Below, in pieces: positions 1 to 9,418 of a stretch of DNA of 64,000 nt; position 1 is the first letter of the stretch; the number at the start of each line of letters is the position of its first letter. The position numbers and the translations under genes are program-made. This DNA comes from Bacteroidota bacterium (lineage in GTDB: Bacteria; Bacteroidota; Bacteroidia; Chitinophagales; Chitinophagaceae), in contig JAUZOE010000012.1 of NCBI GenBank assembly GCA_030706605.1, forward strand, positions 36,549-100,548. Direction: 5' to 3'. Under the pieces are notes generated by a model. The model did not search any database. It had not been told where the DNA came from and saw only the letters and a list, made by a program, of their open reading frames with translations.

Positions 1-651
1 CTCAACGATTTTTTCAATGAAATAAAAAATAATGATGCACTTGAAAAACTAACTAACTCAACCGTTATTAACCATTATAAAAAGAAACAAATTGTATATT
101 CAGAGGGAAATAATCCACGCAGTTTGTACTACTTAAATTCCGGGAAAATAAGATCTTACAAAATAAATGAGATTGGCAAAGAGCTAACCATTGGCCTATT
201 TAATGCAGGTGATTTCTTTGGGTATAATGCGCTTATAGAAAATACTACTTATAAAGAAACTACTGAAACTTTAGAGGAATGCGATATCAGTATCATCGGT
301 AGAGAAGACTTTGAAATATTGATCAATAATAACAAAGAAGTAGCGCATAAATTTATAAAGCTGCTTGCACAAAATGTGACTGAAAAAGAAGAACAACTTA
401 TTAATTTAGCATATAACTCTTTACGAAAAAGAGTAGCAGATACTATCACCACTCTATTAAAAAAATATAAAAAAGATAGCACTGACTTTATAATATACAT
501 TTCCAGGGATGATCTTGCACACATTGCAGGAACAACAACCGAATCCTTAATACGAACACTAAGTGATTTTAAAAATGAAAAATTAATTGAAGCAGAAGCG
601 GGATATGTAAAAGTATTAAATGAGAAAAAACTTCTCGATATGCTGAATTAA
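1..651 (+). CDS. Crp/Fnr-type transcription regulator, 5' end outside window
   Basis: The frame is open from base 1, so the gene starts before the window; the first in-frame start codon inside (TTG at 124) is not the real start. The visible 216 residues hold a cyclic-nucleotide-binding-like beta-roll (about residues 25-130, with the turn NSGKIRSYK and GDFFGYNAL), a long dimerisation helix, and a C-terminal Crp-type helix-turn-helix (ISRDDLAHIAGTTTESLIR). The leading LNDFFNEIKNNDALEKL looks like the linker of the Bacteroidota proteins in which a response-regulator receiver domain is fused to a Crp domain; that the missing part is such a receiver is inference. The stop lies 3 bp from the stop of the convergent next gene. 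Confidence 0.85.
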   Translation, partial: LNDFFNEIKNNDALEKLTNSTVINHYKKKQIVYSEGNNPRSLYYLNSGKIRSYKINEIGKELTIGLFNAGDFFGYNALIENTTYKETTETLEECDISIIGREDFEILINNNKEVAHKFIKLLAQNVTEKEEQLINLAYNSLRKRVADTITTLLKKYKKDSTDFIIYISRDDLAHIAGTTTESLIRTLSDFKNEKLIEAEAGYVKVLNEKKLLDMLN

Positions 652-654
652 TGA

Positions 655-1038
655 TTAAATACTTTGCAGCATTCTTTCATTAAATTCTTTTGAAAAAGTT
701 AGAAAATCCTTTTCAAAAAGTAAAATCTTTCTCCGAAAATTAGCATGTTGGTTAATTATTATTTCTGATTGTTTTCCGTCATTATTTGGGGCATGAAATT
801 TTTCTGAGAACTGGATCAGTTCTCTTATGAGGTTGTTCAGTATCTCATCTTTTAATATCAATTGATTTTGATAATATTCTGCCAGTTGCAAAAATATAGT
901 TTCTCCATTTTGATCTACCATTTCACTTAACCGATATTTTAATAATGTATTTTCCTGCTTGAAAAATTCCAAACTTCTTTGCCATGCTTTATGCTCCTGG
1001 CCAAATTGATTATTTTTTTCAATTTCTATCATGTGCAT
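655..1038 (-). CDS. hypothetical helical protein, 127 aa
   Basis: Family not recognised. The protein is charged, rich in Glu, Gln and Lys, has no signal peptide or membrane segment, and is predicted from its composition to be mostly alpha-helical, with a likely coiled coil around residues 15-90 (LEFFKQENTLLKYRLSEM and following). Two closely spaced ATG codons (1038 and 1032) are both possible starts. It is convergent with the Crp-type gene to its left and divergent from the SDR gene at 1272, so it forms its own transcription unit. Codon use and composition agree with its neighbours, which favours a real gene. Confidence 0.6.
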   Translation of the reverse strand: MHMIEIEKNNQFGQEHKAWQRSLEFFKQENTLLKYRLSEMVDQNGETIFLQLAEYYQNQLILKDEILNNLIRELIQFSEKFHAPNNDGKQSEIIINQHANFRRKILLFEKDFLTFSKEFNERMLQSI

Positions 1039-1271
1039 TTTTACTACCAGTTTTTACCACCAGCCGATTAAACTTTATTCTTTTTTAAGAAAAATGGAAG
1101 ATGATACAAAATTGAATTATTAGAATTCCATTTAAAATGAGAAATCGCAGATAAAAAGATGATATTAATCATAAAGATATTTGAACAGACAACCTTGGAT
1201 CAGGTTTTGTATCATATAAATAAATATTTTTTTAGATATTTTCAATTATAAACTTATTAAATTATTTAATC

Positions 1272-2030
1272 ATGAAAAGGGTAGAAAACAAAGTGGCTAT
1301 AGTAACTGGAGGGGCTTTAGGACTTGGCCGAGAAACCTGTATTTTATTAGCAAAAGAAGGAGCTAAAGTGGCGATTACGGATATTCTTGATAAGGATGGG
1401 GTTGAACTTGTAGAAGAAATTACTCAATCAGGAGGTAAGGCAAAATACTGGCACCTTGATGTTGCCGATGAAAAACAAGTTGAACAGGTTTATGCAGATG
1501 TTGTAAAAGAATTTGGCAAACTGGATGCGTCTATCAATAATGCAGGCATTGCAGGTGTAAATAAGCCGACGCATGAATTAACTGAAAAGGAATGGGATGC
1601 AGTTATGAATATTAATTTAAAAGGCGTTTTCTTTTGCACCAAATATGCAGTTCAGCATATGCTCAAAAACGGAAGTGGAAGTATAGTTAACCTTTCATCA
1701 ATTTATGGAATGGTAGGTGCCGGTGATGTGCCCCATTATCATGCAACTAAAGGGGCAGTAAGATTAATGGCAAAAAATGATGCCGTCACTTATGCTAAAA
1801 ATAAAATTAGGGTAAACTCCGTACACCCCGGATTCATTCTAACACCAATGGTAGAAAATTTTGGTAAAAATACGCCAGGATTTATGGATTTACTCAATAG
1901 CCTGCACCCGCTCGGACATATTGGAGAACCTATAGATATTGCTTATGGAATTCTCTACCTGGTTTCAGATGAGTCAAAATTTGTAACAGGAAGTGAATTG
2001 GTTATTGACGGTGGATATACTAGCAAATAG
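1272..2030 (+). CDS. SDR family NAD(P)-dependent oxidoreductase
   Basis: This is a classical short-chain dehydrogenase/reductase of 252 aa, the usual length. Visible motifs are the nucleotide-binding TGGALGLG (residues 12-19), the acidic end of beta-2 (TDILD, suggesting NAD preference), NNAG, the catalytic Ser in NLSSIYG, the YHATK active site (YxxxK), and the C-terminal VIDGGYTSK. The closest named relatives by motif are cyclopentanol or glucose dehydrogenases and FabG-like enzymes; the substrate cannot be told from sequence. It stands alone between a leftward small gene and a convergent block. Confidence 0.9.
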   Translation: MKRVENKVAIVTGGALGLGRETCILLAKEGAKVAITDILDKDGVELVEEITQSGGKAKYWHLDVADEKQVEQVYADVVKEFGKLDASINNAGIAGVNKPTHELTEKEWDAVMNINLKGVFFCTKYAVQHMLKNGSGSIVNLSSIYGMVGAGDVPHYHATKGAVRLMAKNDAVTYAKNKIRVNSVHPGFILTPMVENFGKNTPGFMDLLNSLHPLGHIGEPIDIAYGILYLVSDESKFVTGSELVIDGGYTSK

Positions 2031-2109
2031 TACCTGTAGGAAAATAGTAAAATCAACCATAGTTAATATATGAACCGGCCTTTTACTACTATCAAAACTA
2101 TACTTAATA

Positions 2110-2310
2110 CTATTTTTTGTCTTCTACAGAATCAATTCCTAATTGACCCAATATTTTTTCAAGAGGGCAAAATCTGGTAAAAGAGGATTGCAATAAATTA
2201 ACTCCAACAAATACAGCTAACCAAAGCCAATAAATGTTTACATAAAAAGCCAACATGGCACTTATTAATACCAAGCTGCCCGCAACGGCTCTTATAATTT
2301 TTTCTTTCAT
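2110..2310 (-). CDS. DUF2892 inner-membrane protein (YgaP-like membrane domain)
   Basis: A 66-residue protein with two hydrophobic segments (about residues 8-25 and 27-42) followed by the family hallmark RFCPLEKILGQLG. In E. coli the same domain is fused to a rhodanese in YgaP. Here it is the last gene of the leftward block that contains three rhodanese-bearing proteins and thioredoxin, which supports a role at the membrane in sulfane-sulfur handling; that role is inference from context. Confidence 0.85.
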   Translation of the reverse strand: MKEKIIRAVAGSLVLISAMLAFYVNIYWLWLAVFVGVNLLQSSFTRFCPLEKILGQLGIDSVEDKK

Positions 2311-2333
2311 AATGAAAAGTTTAAATAAATTAA

Positions 2334-2642
2334 TTAATAAGTTGATTTTTCAACCGGGAGAATAAATGCTCTTATTGGGAATTGAGAATCTTCAACTGTA
2401 TTATATTCTTTGATCAGTTCAATAGCATGATCCGCATTGGCATCTTCTGTAAAACTGAACAGGAAGATAGAATCAAAATGATCAGTACCCGCGCCAAACC
2501 ATTCATCTATCAGGTTAGGGGCACTATTTTCCTTAAACCCAATTGTATCGGACACACTGAATACAGATATCCCGGCCTGCTCAAATATTTTTGCAACATT
2601 CTTCTGATACTCCTTCAGGCTTGTTACTACTAATAGTTTCAT
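2334..2642 (-). CDS. hypothetical cytosolic protein, 102 aa
   Basis: Family not recognised. The start is set at the ATG ending at 2642 (MKLLVVTSLKEYQ), because an upstream alternative at 2666 would overlap the RND gene by 14 bp and adds only a basic, low-value extension. The protein looks like a small alpha/beta fold (MKLLVV strand, helices, ending in a strand and PVEKSTY). It is 10 bp downstream of the RND permease gene and 23 bp from the DUF2892 gene, so it is almost surely co-transcribed with the efflux set and may be a small accessory or sensor of it. Confidence 0.7.
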   Translation of the reverse strand: MKLLVVTSLKEYQKNVAKIFEQAGISVFSVSDTIGFKENSAPNLIDEWFGAGTDHFDSIFLFSFTEDANADHAIELIKEYNTVEDSQFPIRAFILPVEKSTY

Positions 2643-2652
2643 ATTATTTTTT

Positions 2653-5600
2653 TTAAGAGTTAGCAATATTTATTTTCTTGATGCTTTTTTTGCGTTTCAT
2701 TTTATAATATAATAGTGGCACTACAAGCAGGGTTAAGAAAGTAGAGGTAATAGTCCCTCCCATTAGTGAAATAGCAAGTCCCTGGAAAATAGGATCGAAT
2801 AAAATAACCACTGCACCTAATACCACTGCGCCCGCAGTAAGTAATATCGGCGTAGTACGCACTGCACCTGCTTCCAAAATGGCTTGCTTTAATGGAATGC
2901 CATCTCTCAACCGAATATCAATAAAGTCAATAAGTAATAGAGAATTTCTAACCATCACTCCTGCCAATGCTATAAAACCAATCATGGAAGTTGCACTGAA
3001 ATAGGCGCCCATCATCCAATGTCCTATTAATATTCCAATAAGTGAGAGAGGTATAGCGGCTAGCATTACAATTGGCACTGTAAAGTTTTGAAACCAGGCC
3101 ACTATCAGCATATACATAATAATAATTGCTATTAAAAATGCAATGCCCAGATCCCGGAATACTTCGTAAGTAATCTGCCATTCACCATCCCACTTTAAAG
3201 TAAAGTTCTCCTCTGACTCTGGTTGTTTGGTATAATCTTCAGATAAAGTATAACCTTTGGGAAGTTGTATTTTCTTCAAACTATCCGACACTTTGCTCAT
3301 GGCATAAAATGGACTTTCCAGTTTGCCGGCCATATCTGCTAATATATAAACGACTTCCTTTTGATTTTTCCGGAAAATACTTTTCTCTTTTTCGCCTTTG
3401 GTTACCTGTACCAAATCGCCTATCGGAACTGCATTTCCCTGCTGTCCTATTATTTTCAGATTAAGCAAACCTGCAATATTCGGCTTATCAGAATCGGCTA
3501 ACTGCAATTCAATATTTTCCTGGCTAAAAGATGCAGGAGTATGCAATACGCCTACATCTTTCCCGGATAGCGCATCATTCATAGTTGCCACTACCTGTGA
3601 TGGCGCAATACCATATCGCATGGCTTTTTCTTTATCTACTTCAAAATGATATTGCTGCTGATTGGCTTCTACCATCCAGTCTACATCTACCACATCGCTT
3701 GTGGAGGCAATTATCTTTTTTATCTTATTGGCCAATGCTATTTGCTGATCATAATCCGGTCCATAAACTTCTGCAACAATAGTTGATAACACCGGAGGGC
3801 CGGGTGGTATTTCTACCAATTTTACATTCGCATGGTATCTTTTGGCAATTTCCTGAATTGCAGGTCTCATGTTTTTTACTATATCATGACTTTGTATGTT
3901 ACGATCTTCTTTGTTTACAAGATTCACCTGTATATCCGCCACATTATCGCCCCGGCGCATATCATAATGCCTTACCAAACCATTAAAACTGATAGGGCCA
4001 GCTGTACCAACATAAGCCTGATAATTGGTTACCAAATCCTGCGTTCCAATATAAGCAGCAAGGTCTTTTGTTACTGCCGCTGTGTTTTCTAAAGTGGTTC
4101 CTTCAGGCATATCTATTATCACCTGGAACTCATTCTTATTATCGAAGGGCAACATTTTTACTGCAACAGATTTGGTATAAAATAACATTAAAGATCCAAG
4201 TAACATTACTACTACACTTATCATAAAAACCCACCTCTTCCAACGCTTTTCTAACATTGGGTTAATGAATGCTTTGTATATTTTATAAATACGTGTTTGT
4301 TCCAAGACAACAGGCTTTTTTTCTTCACCTTTCTTTTCTTTTTCTCTCAGGAAGATAAACCCAAGGTATGGAGTTAAGGTTAAAGCTACTACCAAAGACA
4401 ACAACATGGCAATAGATGCTCCAATAGGCATTGGGCTCATATAAGGCCCCATCATACCAGTTACAAAAGCCATAGGCAACACGGCTGCTATAACCGTAAA
4501 TGTGGCAAGAATAGTCGGGTTGCCCACTTCATTGATGGCATAAATTGCGGCCTGAAGAGGTGGTAGCCGTTTCATCTTAAAATGCCTGTGCATATTCTCT
4601 GCTATAATAATGGAATCATCTACCACGATACCCGTTATAAACACTAAAGCAAAAAGGGTAATCCTGTTGAGGGTATAGTCCATTAAGTAATAGGTGAATA
4701 ATGTAAGGGCGAAAGTTACCGGTACTGATAAAAAAACCACCAATCCTCCTCTCCAGCCCATGGCAAGCATTACAAATAGCGTAACTACTACGATTGAAAT
4801 AAATAAATGGAGTAATAATTCAGATACTTTGGCTGATGCTGTTTCACCATAATTGCGGGTCGTACTTAAGTGTACTTCGTTAGGAATCAAATCTTTTTTT
4901 ACCAATGCAACTTTTTCTAAAATCTGCTCAGACAAATGCATGGCATCGGAGCCTTTCTTTTTTGCAATTGATAAAGTAACCGCAGGAAAATCTGATCCTG
5001 CAATCTTCATTTTTGCAGTATCTGATTTACCATATCCAAAAAACACATATTGGCTCGGTGTTTCAGGGGATTCTTTTACCTGGGCAATTTGTTTCAGGTA
5101 AACCGGTTGTTGTTGGTTAACTCCCACTACCAGGTTAGCTACATCATCTACAGTTGTTAGGAAGCTACCAGTTTCTATGGCTAAAACTGAATTGTCATTA
5201 ATTAAATTTCCATCAGTAAGTTGAGCATTACTTCCTTGTATTTGTTTGCTGATTGATAAAAAATCTAAATGGTTCTCAGCCATTTTATCTTTATCTAAAA
5301 CAACTTTAACTTCTTTGCTCCTGCCGCCTAAAATTTTAATATCCGCTACATTGGTTATTTTCTTTATTTCATTAGTTAAGGCCTCGCCCATCTGGCGCAA
5401 TTGATGGTCATCGTATTTATCGCTCCAAAGAGTTAATCCCAATACCGGCACATCATCTATCGCTCTTGACTTAATCAATGGCATCGTAATACCCTGGGGC
5501 ATTTTGTCCATATTTTTCATGATTTCATTGTACAATTTCACCAAAGAGGTTTCCTGATTTTCTCCAACATAAAATTGCACCGTCAACATCGCTTTTCCCT

Positions 5601-5871
5601 GCATGGTGGTAGAATAAACATATTCCACACCTTTTACATTGGAAATTATCTTTTCCATCGGAGCTACCAATTTTGTTTCTACTTCTTTTGGCTCTGCCCC
5701 CGGGTATCCAAACATAATATCCACAATCGGCACCGAAATTTGCGGTTCTTCTTCCCTGGGTATCAGCATGGTGCTGTAACCTCCAATCAGTAAAAAAGCA
5801 ATCATTAACAGTATCGTTAATTTCGATTTGATGAAGGCTTTTGCTATATTACCCGACAATCCTTTTTCCAT
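2653..5871 (-). CDS. RND efflux transporter permease (AcrB-like)
   Basis: The inner-membrane proton/substrate antiporter of a tripartite efflux pump, 1072 aa, full length. It has the N-terminal TM1 (residues about 12-32), a first periplasmic loop beginning PREEEPQISVP, TM2-6 from about 350, a second large periplasmic loop, and TM7-12 at the C-terminus. The TM4 proton-relay region reads GIVVDDSIIIAEN with the paired Asp typical of HAE-type RND proteins, rather than the HME heavy-metal pattern. Substrate is unknown. It follows the membrane-fusion gene at 5971 with a 99-bp gap and completes a TolC / MFP / RND set downstream of the sulfur genes. Confidence 0.93.
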   Translation of the reverse strand: MEKGLSGNIAKAFIKSKLTILLMIAFLLIGGYSTMLIPREEEPQISVPIVDIMFGYPGAEPKEVETKLVAPMEKIISNVKGVEYVYSTTMQGKAMLTVQFYVGENQETSLVKLYNEIMKNMDKMPQGITMPLIKSRAIDDVPVLGLTLWSDKYDDHQLRQMGEALTNEIKKITNVADIKILGGRSKEVKVVLDKDKMAENHLDFLSISKQIQGSNAQLTDGNLINDNSVLAIETGSFLTTVDDVANLVVGVNQQQPVYLKQIAQVKESPETPSQYVFFGYGKSDTAKMKIAGSDFPAVTLSIAKKKGSDAMHLSEQILEKVALVKKDLIPNEVHLSTTRNYGETASAKVSELLLHLFISIVVVTLFVMLAMGWRGGLVVFLSVPVTFALTLFTYYLMDYTLNRITLFALVFITGIVVDDSIIIAENMHRHFKMKRLPPLQAAIYAINEVGNPTILATFTVIAAVLPMAFVTGMMGPYMSPMPIGASIAMLLSLVVALTLTPYLGFIFLREKEKKGEEKKPVVLEQTRIYKIYKAFINPMLEKRWKRWVFMISVVVMLLGSLMLFYTKSVAVKMLPFDNKNEFQVIIDMPEGTTLENTAAVTKDLAAYIGTQDLVTNYQAYVGTAGPISFNGLVRHYDMRRGDNVADIQVNLVNKEDRNIQSHDIVKNMRPAIQEIAKRYHANVKLVEIPPGPPVLSTIVAEVYGPDYDQQIALANKIKKIIASTSDVVDVDWMVEANQQQYHFEVDKEKAMRYGIAPSQVVATMNDALSGKDVGVLHTPASFSQENIELQLADSDKPNIAGLLNLKIIGQQGNAVPIGDLVQVTKGEKEKSIFRKNQKEVVYILADMAGKLESPFYAMSKVSDSLKKIQLPKGYTLSEDYTKQPESEENFTLKWDGEWQITYEVFRDLGIAFLIAIIIMYMLIVAWFQNFTVPIVMLAAIPLSLIGILIGHWMMGAYFSATSMIGFIALAGVMVRNSLLLIDFIDIRLRDGIPLKQAILEAGAVRTTPILLTAGAVVLGAVVILFDPIFQGLAISLMGGTITSTFLTLLVVPLLYYKMKRKKSIKKINIANS

Positions 5872-5970
5872 ATTTCGTTTTTTAAAAAATTCTCTTTTGA
5901 TATCTTTTTACCGATATTTTATTCATGGTAAATACCCGGCAAATCATTGATAACCGGAATGATTTTAAGT

Positions 5971-7074
5971 TTATTTTTTTATACTTACAGGCGCACCATT
6001 GTACAATTTTCCATCTGCGTTTAAAATAAATTGTTCATTTTTATCAAGGCCGGAAATTACTTCTACATCATTACCATAAACCTTCCCCAGCCTTACCCAT
6101 CTTAATAAAGCGGTGTTAGTAGTGCTTATGGTATATAAGCCTTTCAACTGATCTTTATTTATAATAGCAGATTGAGGCACTAATATGATGTCATTGTCTT
6201 TACCGGTGGCAGAATCCGATTTACCCTGAATAAAAACATTTACATACATGCCCGCATAGATATTTTTCTTTTCATTATCAGGCACAGAAATTTTTACGAT
6301 ATATTGTCCTCCGGAAAATTGAGAAGAAGGGTTGATCTGTGTAACCAATCCATTAAATTCCCTACCGGTAGATTTGATATTTAGCTTAGCTTTCTCATTT
6401 AATTTTATTTTAGTGATTTCAGTTTCCGGTATTGCTGCACTCACCTGGTAACTGCCACTTTTTTCCATAACTAATAATGGCATTCCCGGGGAAGCTAACG
6501 TTCCTGTTTCAACCAGCTTTTGAATAATAGTACCTGAGAAAGGCGCTATTAATGTAGTATAATTCATCATGGCGGTTACTTCGTTGCGCATCTGTTTAGC
6601 CGCTTCTACCCTGGCTTTGGCCGAATTATATTGGAGCGTAACATTGTCCAGTTCTTTAGCAGAGGCACTTTGTTGTTTATATAAGGTTGTGTACCTTTCA
6701 AAATCTTTCTGGGCGCTTTTTAAGTTGGCTTCGGCTTCTGCAATCATAGCATCGGCCTGGGCACGTTTGGCGCTCATATCCTGGCTATTAATGATAGCTA
6801 AAACCTGGCCGGCATTTACGTGGTCACCCACTTTTACATTCAGTTTCATAATGTCTCCCATCACTCTTGTGCTGATGTTGGCAGTTTCCACTGCTTCTAC
6901 CTGGCCACTGGCATTAATGCCATCCTTTGCTGAGCCTAAAGAGCTGGCCACTGTAACCACAACAGGTGCGACATTATTTTCTGTTGGTTTCTTTTCTTCA
7001 GAAGAACAGGAAATCATCATTGACAATCCAATTCCGAGTAAGCTAAATAATGCGATGCTTTTAGAAAATTTCAT
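5971..7074 (-). CDS. efflux RND membrane-fusion (periplasmic adaptor) lipoprotein
   Basis: A 367-aa HlyD/AcrA-type adaptor. It begins with a signal peptide ending in a lipobox (MMISC, Cys about residue 23), then has a biotinyl-lipoyl-like half (VKVGDHVNAGQVLAIINSQD), an alpha-helical hairpin with heptad character (residues about 95-165), the second lipoyl half (APFSGTIIQKLVETGT) and a beta-barrel C-terminal region. It links the TolC protein (7097) to the RND permease (2653), and the gene order TolC-MFP-RND is standard for Bacteroidota. Confidence 0.93.
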   Translation of the reverse strand: MKFSKSIALFSLLGIGLSMMISCSSEEKKPTENNVAPVVVTVASSLGSAKDGINASGQVEAVETANISTRVMGDIMKLNVKVGDHVNAGQVLAIINSQDMSAKRAQADAMIAEAEANLKSAQKDFERYTTLYKQQSASAKELDNVTLQYNSAKARVEAAKQMRNEVTAMMNYTTLIAPFSGTIIQKLVETGTLASPGMPLLVMEKSGSYQVSAAIPETEITKIKLNEKAKLNIKSTGREFNGLVTQINPSSQFSGGQYIVKISVPDNEKKNIYAGMYVNVFIQGKSDSATGKDNDIILVPQSAIINKDQLKGLYTISTTNTALLRWVRLGKVYGNDVEVISGLDKNEQFILNADGKLYNGAPVSIKK

Positions 7075-7096
7075 AATAGTGTTTATTGAAAGTTGA

Positions 7097-8431
7097 TTAC
7101 TTAATGGTTAAAAATTGCAAGTATGCTTCTGTAATATTTGCACCATAAACTGCTTGCTGGTACATTAATTTTTGCTTTGATAATTGAGTTTCTGCAGTTA
7201 GTACATCTGTTGTATTTACCAATCCCTGTTGGTATCGGTTTTGAAGAATACGCAAAGCTTCATCGGCCAGATCTACAGCCAGTTTACGCTGTTTAATTTT
7301 AAATTGGGCATCGGCTAATTGCCTCACCGTTTTTTGCAATTCCAAATTGCCTTCGTCTTTTTGTTTCGAAAGTTCTTCTACCATTTTATTTCGTTCCAAT
7401 ATTTGGGTCGAAATTTTATTTTTAGTTTGGTTCCCTTTAAATATATCCCAGGTTAATTGCAGGCCAGCGAGATAGGCATTAGCGCCGAAACCCAATACTT
7501 TGCTGTCATTTAACTGGTAACTGGCAAATGCATTTAACCTGGGCAGGTAACTCATTCTGCTGCTCTTAATCATCAGGTCATAAGATTTTATTCCGACTTC
7601 CATAGCCTTAAAATCCGCCCGGTTTCCGGGCAAACTATCCAGTGAAACTGTATTTGAAAATGTGAAGGAATTTTCCTCTGTTTGATAAACTGTACCTGCC
7701 GGTACATTCATTAATAAGCTTAAATAATCTGAAGCATCTTTAATATTGCTTTCCGCATCGGCAATATTGCTTTCCACAGATTTTACCTCTACTTCCACAT
7801 TTAAAACATCCGACTTTTGTAACAAGCCCTGGTTGTAACGGTCGTTAGTAAACTTATAAATGGCATTTACTGTTCGCAATCCATCTTCCAAAACTTTTTT
7901 TGCTTCATAAGCCAATTGTAATTGCATATAAGCCTGCTGCACCTGGTAGGTGATGAATTCTTTGGTACGCTGTGTTTTAAATTGATATAATTCTGATTGC
8001 TTTAAAGCGCTTTTACGCTGGTACAGTTTGTCCATATTGAATATGGGTTGTTGCAAATCCATCCTGGTCATAAAATCGGAAGTACCCGAAGGGTGATTTA
8101 ATAATTGGGGATCAAAATCATTTTGAGAAATTTTTCGTTCCTGGAGTTTTGCACCAAATGCATTTAATGGATTATTGGTCACCATTCCGGTATAAGAAAG
8201 CGAAACCTGTGGAAGGAAGACGGCTTCCGTTTGTTTATAATTGGCCAATGCAATCTTTTCATCCATCTGGGATAATGAAACATTTTTATTATTCTCTGCG
8301 GCTGTACGAATGGCTTCATCCAGTTTTAATTCTTTTATACTTGATTGTGCCTGCGCAAAAGATCCTATGGATATAAGAATTATTATAGCAAAGAATTTCA
8401 ATAAAGTATGTTCGCTTAATTTAACTATCAT
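7097..8431 (-). CDS. TolC-family outer-membrane efflux protein
   Basis: The outer-membrane channel of the tripartite pump. Two OEP-type repeats are visible, each with long helices (for example LDEAIRTAAENNKNVSLSQ and the C-terminal LADEALRILQNRYQQGLVN). The open frame reaches 8500, but the ATG ending at 8431 (MIVKLSEHTLLKFF) gives a clean signal peptide cut near AQAQ and is preceded by an A-rich stretch; an intermediate ATG at 8455 is also possible. The protein is then 444 aa, normal for the family. It lies 22 bp upstream of the adaptor gene. Confidence 0.9.
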   Translation of the reverse strand: MIVKLSEHTLLKFFAIIILISIGSFAQAQSSIKELKLDEAIRTAAENNKNVSLSQMDEKIALANYKQTEAVFLPQVSLSYTGMVTNNPLNAFGAKLQERKISQNDFDPQLLNHPSGTSDFMTRMDLQQPIFNMDKLYQRKSALKQSELYQFKTQRTKEFITYQVQQAYMQLQLAYEAKKVLEDGLRTVNAIYKFTNDRYNQGLLQKSDVLNVEVEVKSVESNIADAESNIKDASDYLSLLMNVPAGTVYQTEENSFTFSNTVSLDSLPGNRADFKAMEVGIKSYDLMIKSSRMSYLPRLNAFASYQLNDSKVLGFGANAYLAGLQLTWDIFKGNQTKNKISTQILERNKMVEELSKQKDEGNLELQKTVRQLADAQFKIKQRKLAVDLADEALRILQNRYQQGLVNTTDVLTAETQLSKQKLMYQQAVYGANITEAYLQFLTIK

Positions 8432-8511
8432 ATGTTTTTTTAAAAGAATTGACATAGAATTATAGGGAAGCACTGCTGCTTCAGTTTTTTTTTGTACCAT
8501 ACCGTTTTAGG

Positions 8512-8811
8512 TTAATTACTGTGTTGATTAATTATTTCTTCTAACTGATTTGCCCGAACCACACCAGATTGCCTCCAAACAATCTTACCATTATTAAAAA
8601 GTATCAATGTAGGAACACCCTGAATTTTATATGCTCCGGCAGCATTTGGGTTTTTGTCAACATCAATTTTAAGGATAGTTACTTTATCTCCTAATTTTTT
8701 TTTCAATTCTTCCAAAATGGGTTTCATCATTTTGCAAGGACCACACCATTCGGCAGAAAAATCCACCAACACCTGCCTTCCCGAATCTATTATTTCTGAA
8801 AATGTTGCCAT
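8512..8811 (-). CDS. trxA: thioredoxin
   Basis: A 99-aa single-domain thioredoxin without a signal peptide, so cytosolic. The active site is WCGPC (residues 22-26), followed by the cis-Pro loop GVPTLILF and the C-terminal [12 protein letters not shown]. It reduces disulfides and persulfides. Its place between rhodanese/DUF2892 genes and the efflux genes suggests that it serves as the reductant that unloads sulfane sulfur from rhodanese cysteines; this role is inference from the operon. Confidence 0.95.
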   Translation of the reverse strand: MATFSEIIDSGRQVLVDFSAEWCGPCKMMKPILEELKKKLGDKVTILKIDVDKNPNAAGAYKIQGVPTLILFNNGKIVWRQSGVVRANQLEEIINQHSN

Positions 8812-8836
8812 ATGATTTTTTTTAGGTTTCTGATTT

Positions 8837-9085
8837 TTATTTTACTTCTTCAAATTTTATATCCTGAACTTCGTCAGAAGAAGTTTTTGATGAAGGAACA
8901 GAGCAACCACGTGCGCCACAACAACCCGTATTAGTAACCGCCTGGAAGAGCAGGAATGCCGCGAAAAAACCAGACAGGGAATCATGATTTTTTATTGCCT
9001 GAAAGGCAATAAAAAGACCTAATCCCAACCTCAACCAACGCATAAAATGCCAATTGGTGAATAATGTTTTTGTGAGTGTTTCCAT
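8837..9085 (-). CDS. small membrane protein, DUF2892-like, Cys-rich tail
   Basis: An 82-residue protein with two hydrophobic segments (about residues 16-30 and 38-50) and then [14 protein letters not shown], a Cys-rich motif seen in Bacteroidota relatives that sit next to rhodaneses. A hydrophilic acidic tail follows. It lies 25 bp upstream of trxA and 4 bp downstream of the rhodanese gene at 9090, inside the same operon. The adjacent cysteines could accept or bind persulfide sulfur or metal; this is inference. Confidence 0.75.
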   Translation of the reverse strand: METLTKTLFTNWHFMRWLRLGLGLFIAFQAIKNHDSLSGFFAAFLLFQAVTNTGCCGARGCSVPSSKTSSDEVQDIKFEEVK

Positions 9086-9089
9086 TTTT

Positions 9090-9404
9090 TTACCTGATTT
9101 TATTTTGTAAGCTCATCCATCCGCCACCATTATGAACTTCATTAAACCCTCGCGATTTTAAAATACTTTTTGCCGAGGCACTACGCATTCCGGAAGCACA
9201 ACAAACTACAATGCATTTATCCTTTTTTATTTTAGATAAATTATTTTGCAAATTATCTAATGGAATATTTATTGAGCCTTTTATATGCCCGCTCTGGAAT
9301 TCACCTTTTGTTCTTACATCTATAATAATTGCGCCCTGTCCTATTAATTCATTAAAGTTTACTTTAGGTCCGATGCCGAATAAATTTTTTAAAGCCTGTA
9401 TCAT
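9090..9404 (-). CDS. rhodanese-like domain protein (104 aa)
   Basis: A single rhodanese domain with DVRTKGEFQSGHIKGSINIPL, the active-site loop CCASGMRS (catalytic Cys in CASGMR) and the closing NGGGWMSLQ. The longest frame starts at 9434 and would overlap the next gene; the ATG ending at 9404 (MIQALKNLFGIGPKV) removes that overlap and is preceded by an A-rich stretch, so it is chosen. The protein moves sulfane sulfur between thiols. It is the second of three rhodanese-bearing genes in this operon. Confidence 0.9.
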   Translation of the reverse strand: MIQALKNLFGIGPKVNFNELIGQGAIIIDVRTKGEFQSGHIKGSINIPLDNLQNNLSKIKKDKCIVVCCASGMRSASAKSILKSRGFNEVHNGGGWMSLQNKIR

Positions 9405-9418
9405 TTGTTTCTTATTTT

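Noticed and set aside
6569..7096. A 175-codon plus-strand open frame opposite the membrane-fusion gene
   Set aside because: It is antisense to a clear adaptor gene, has Ser/Ala/Thr-rich composition typical of a shadow frame, and no recognisable family.
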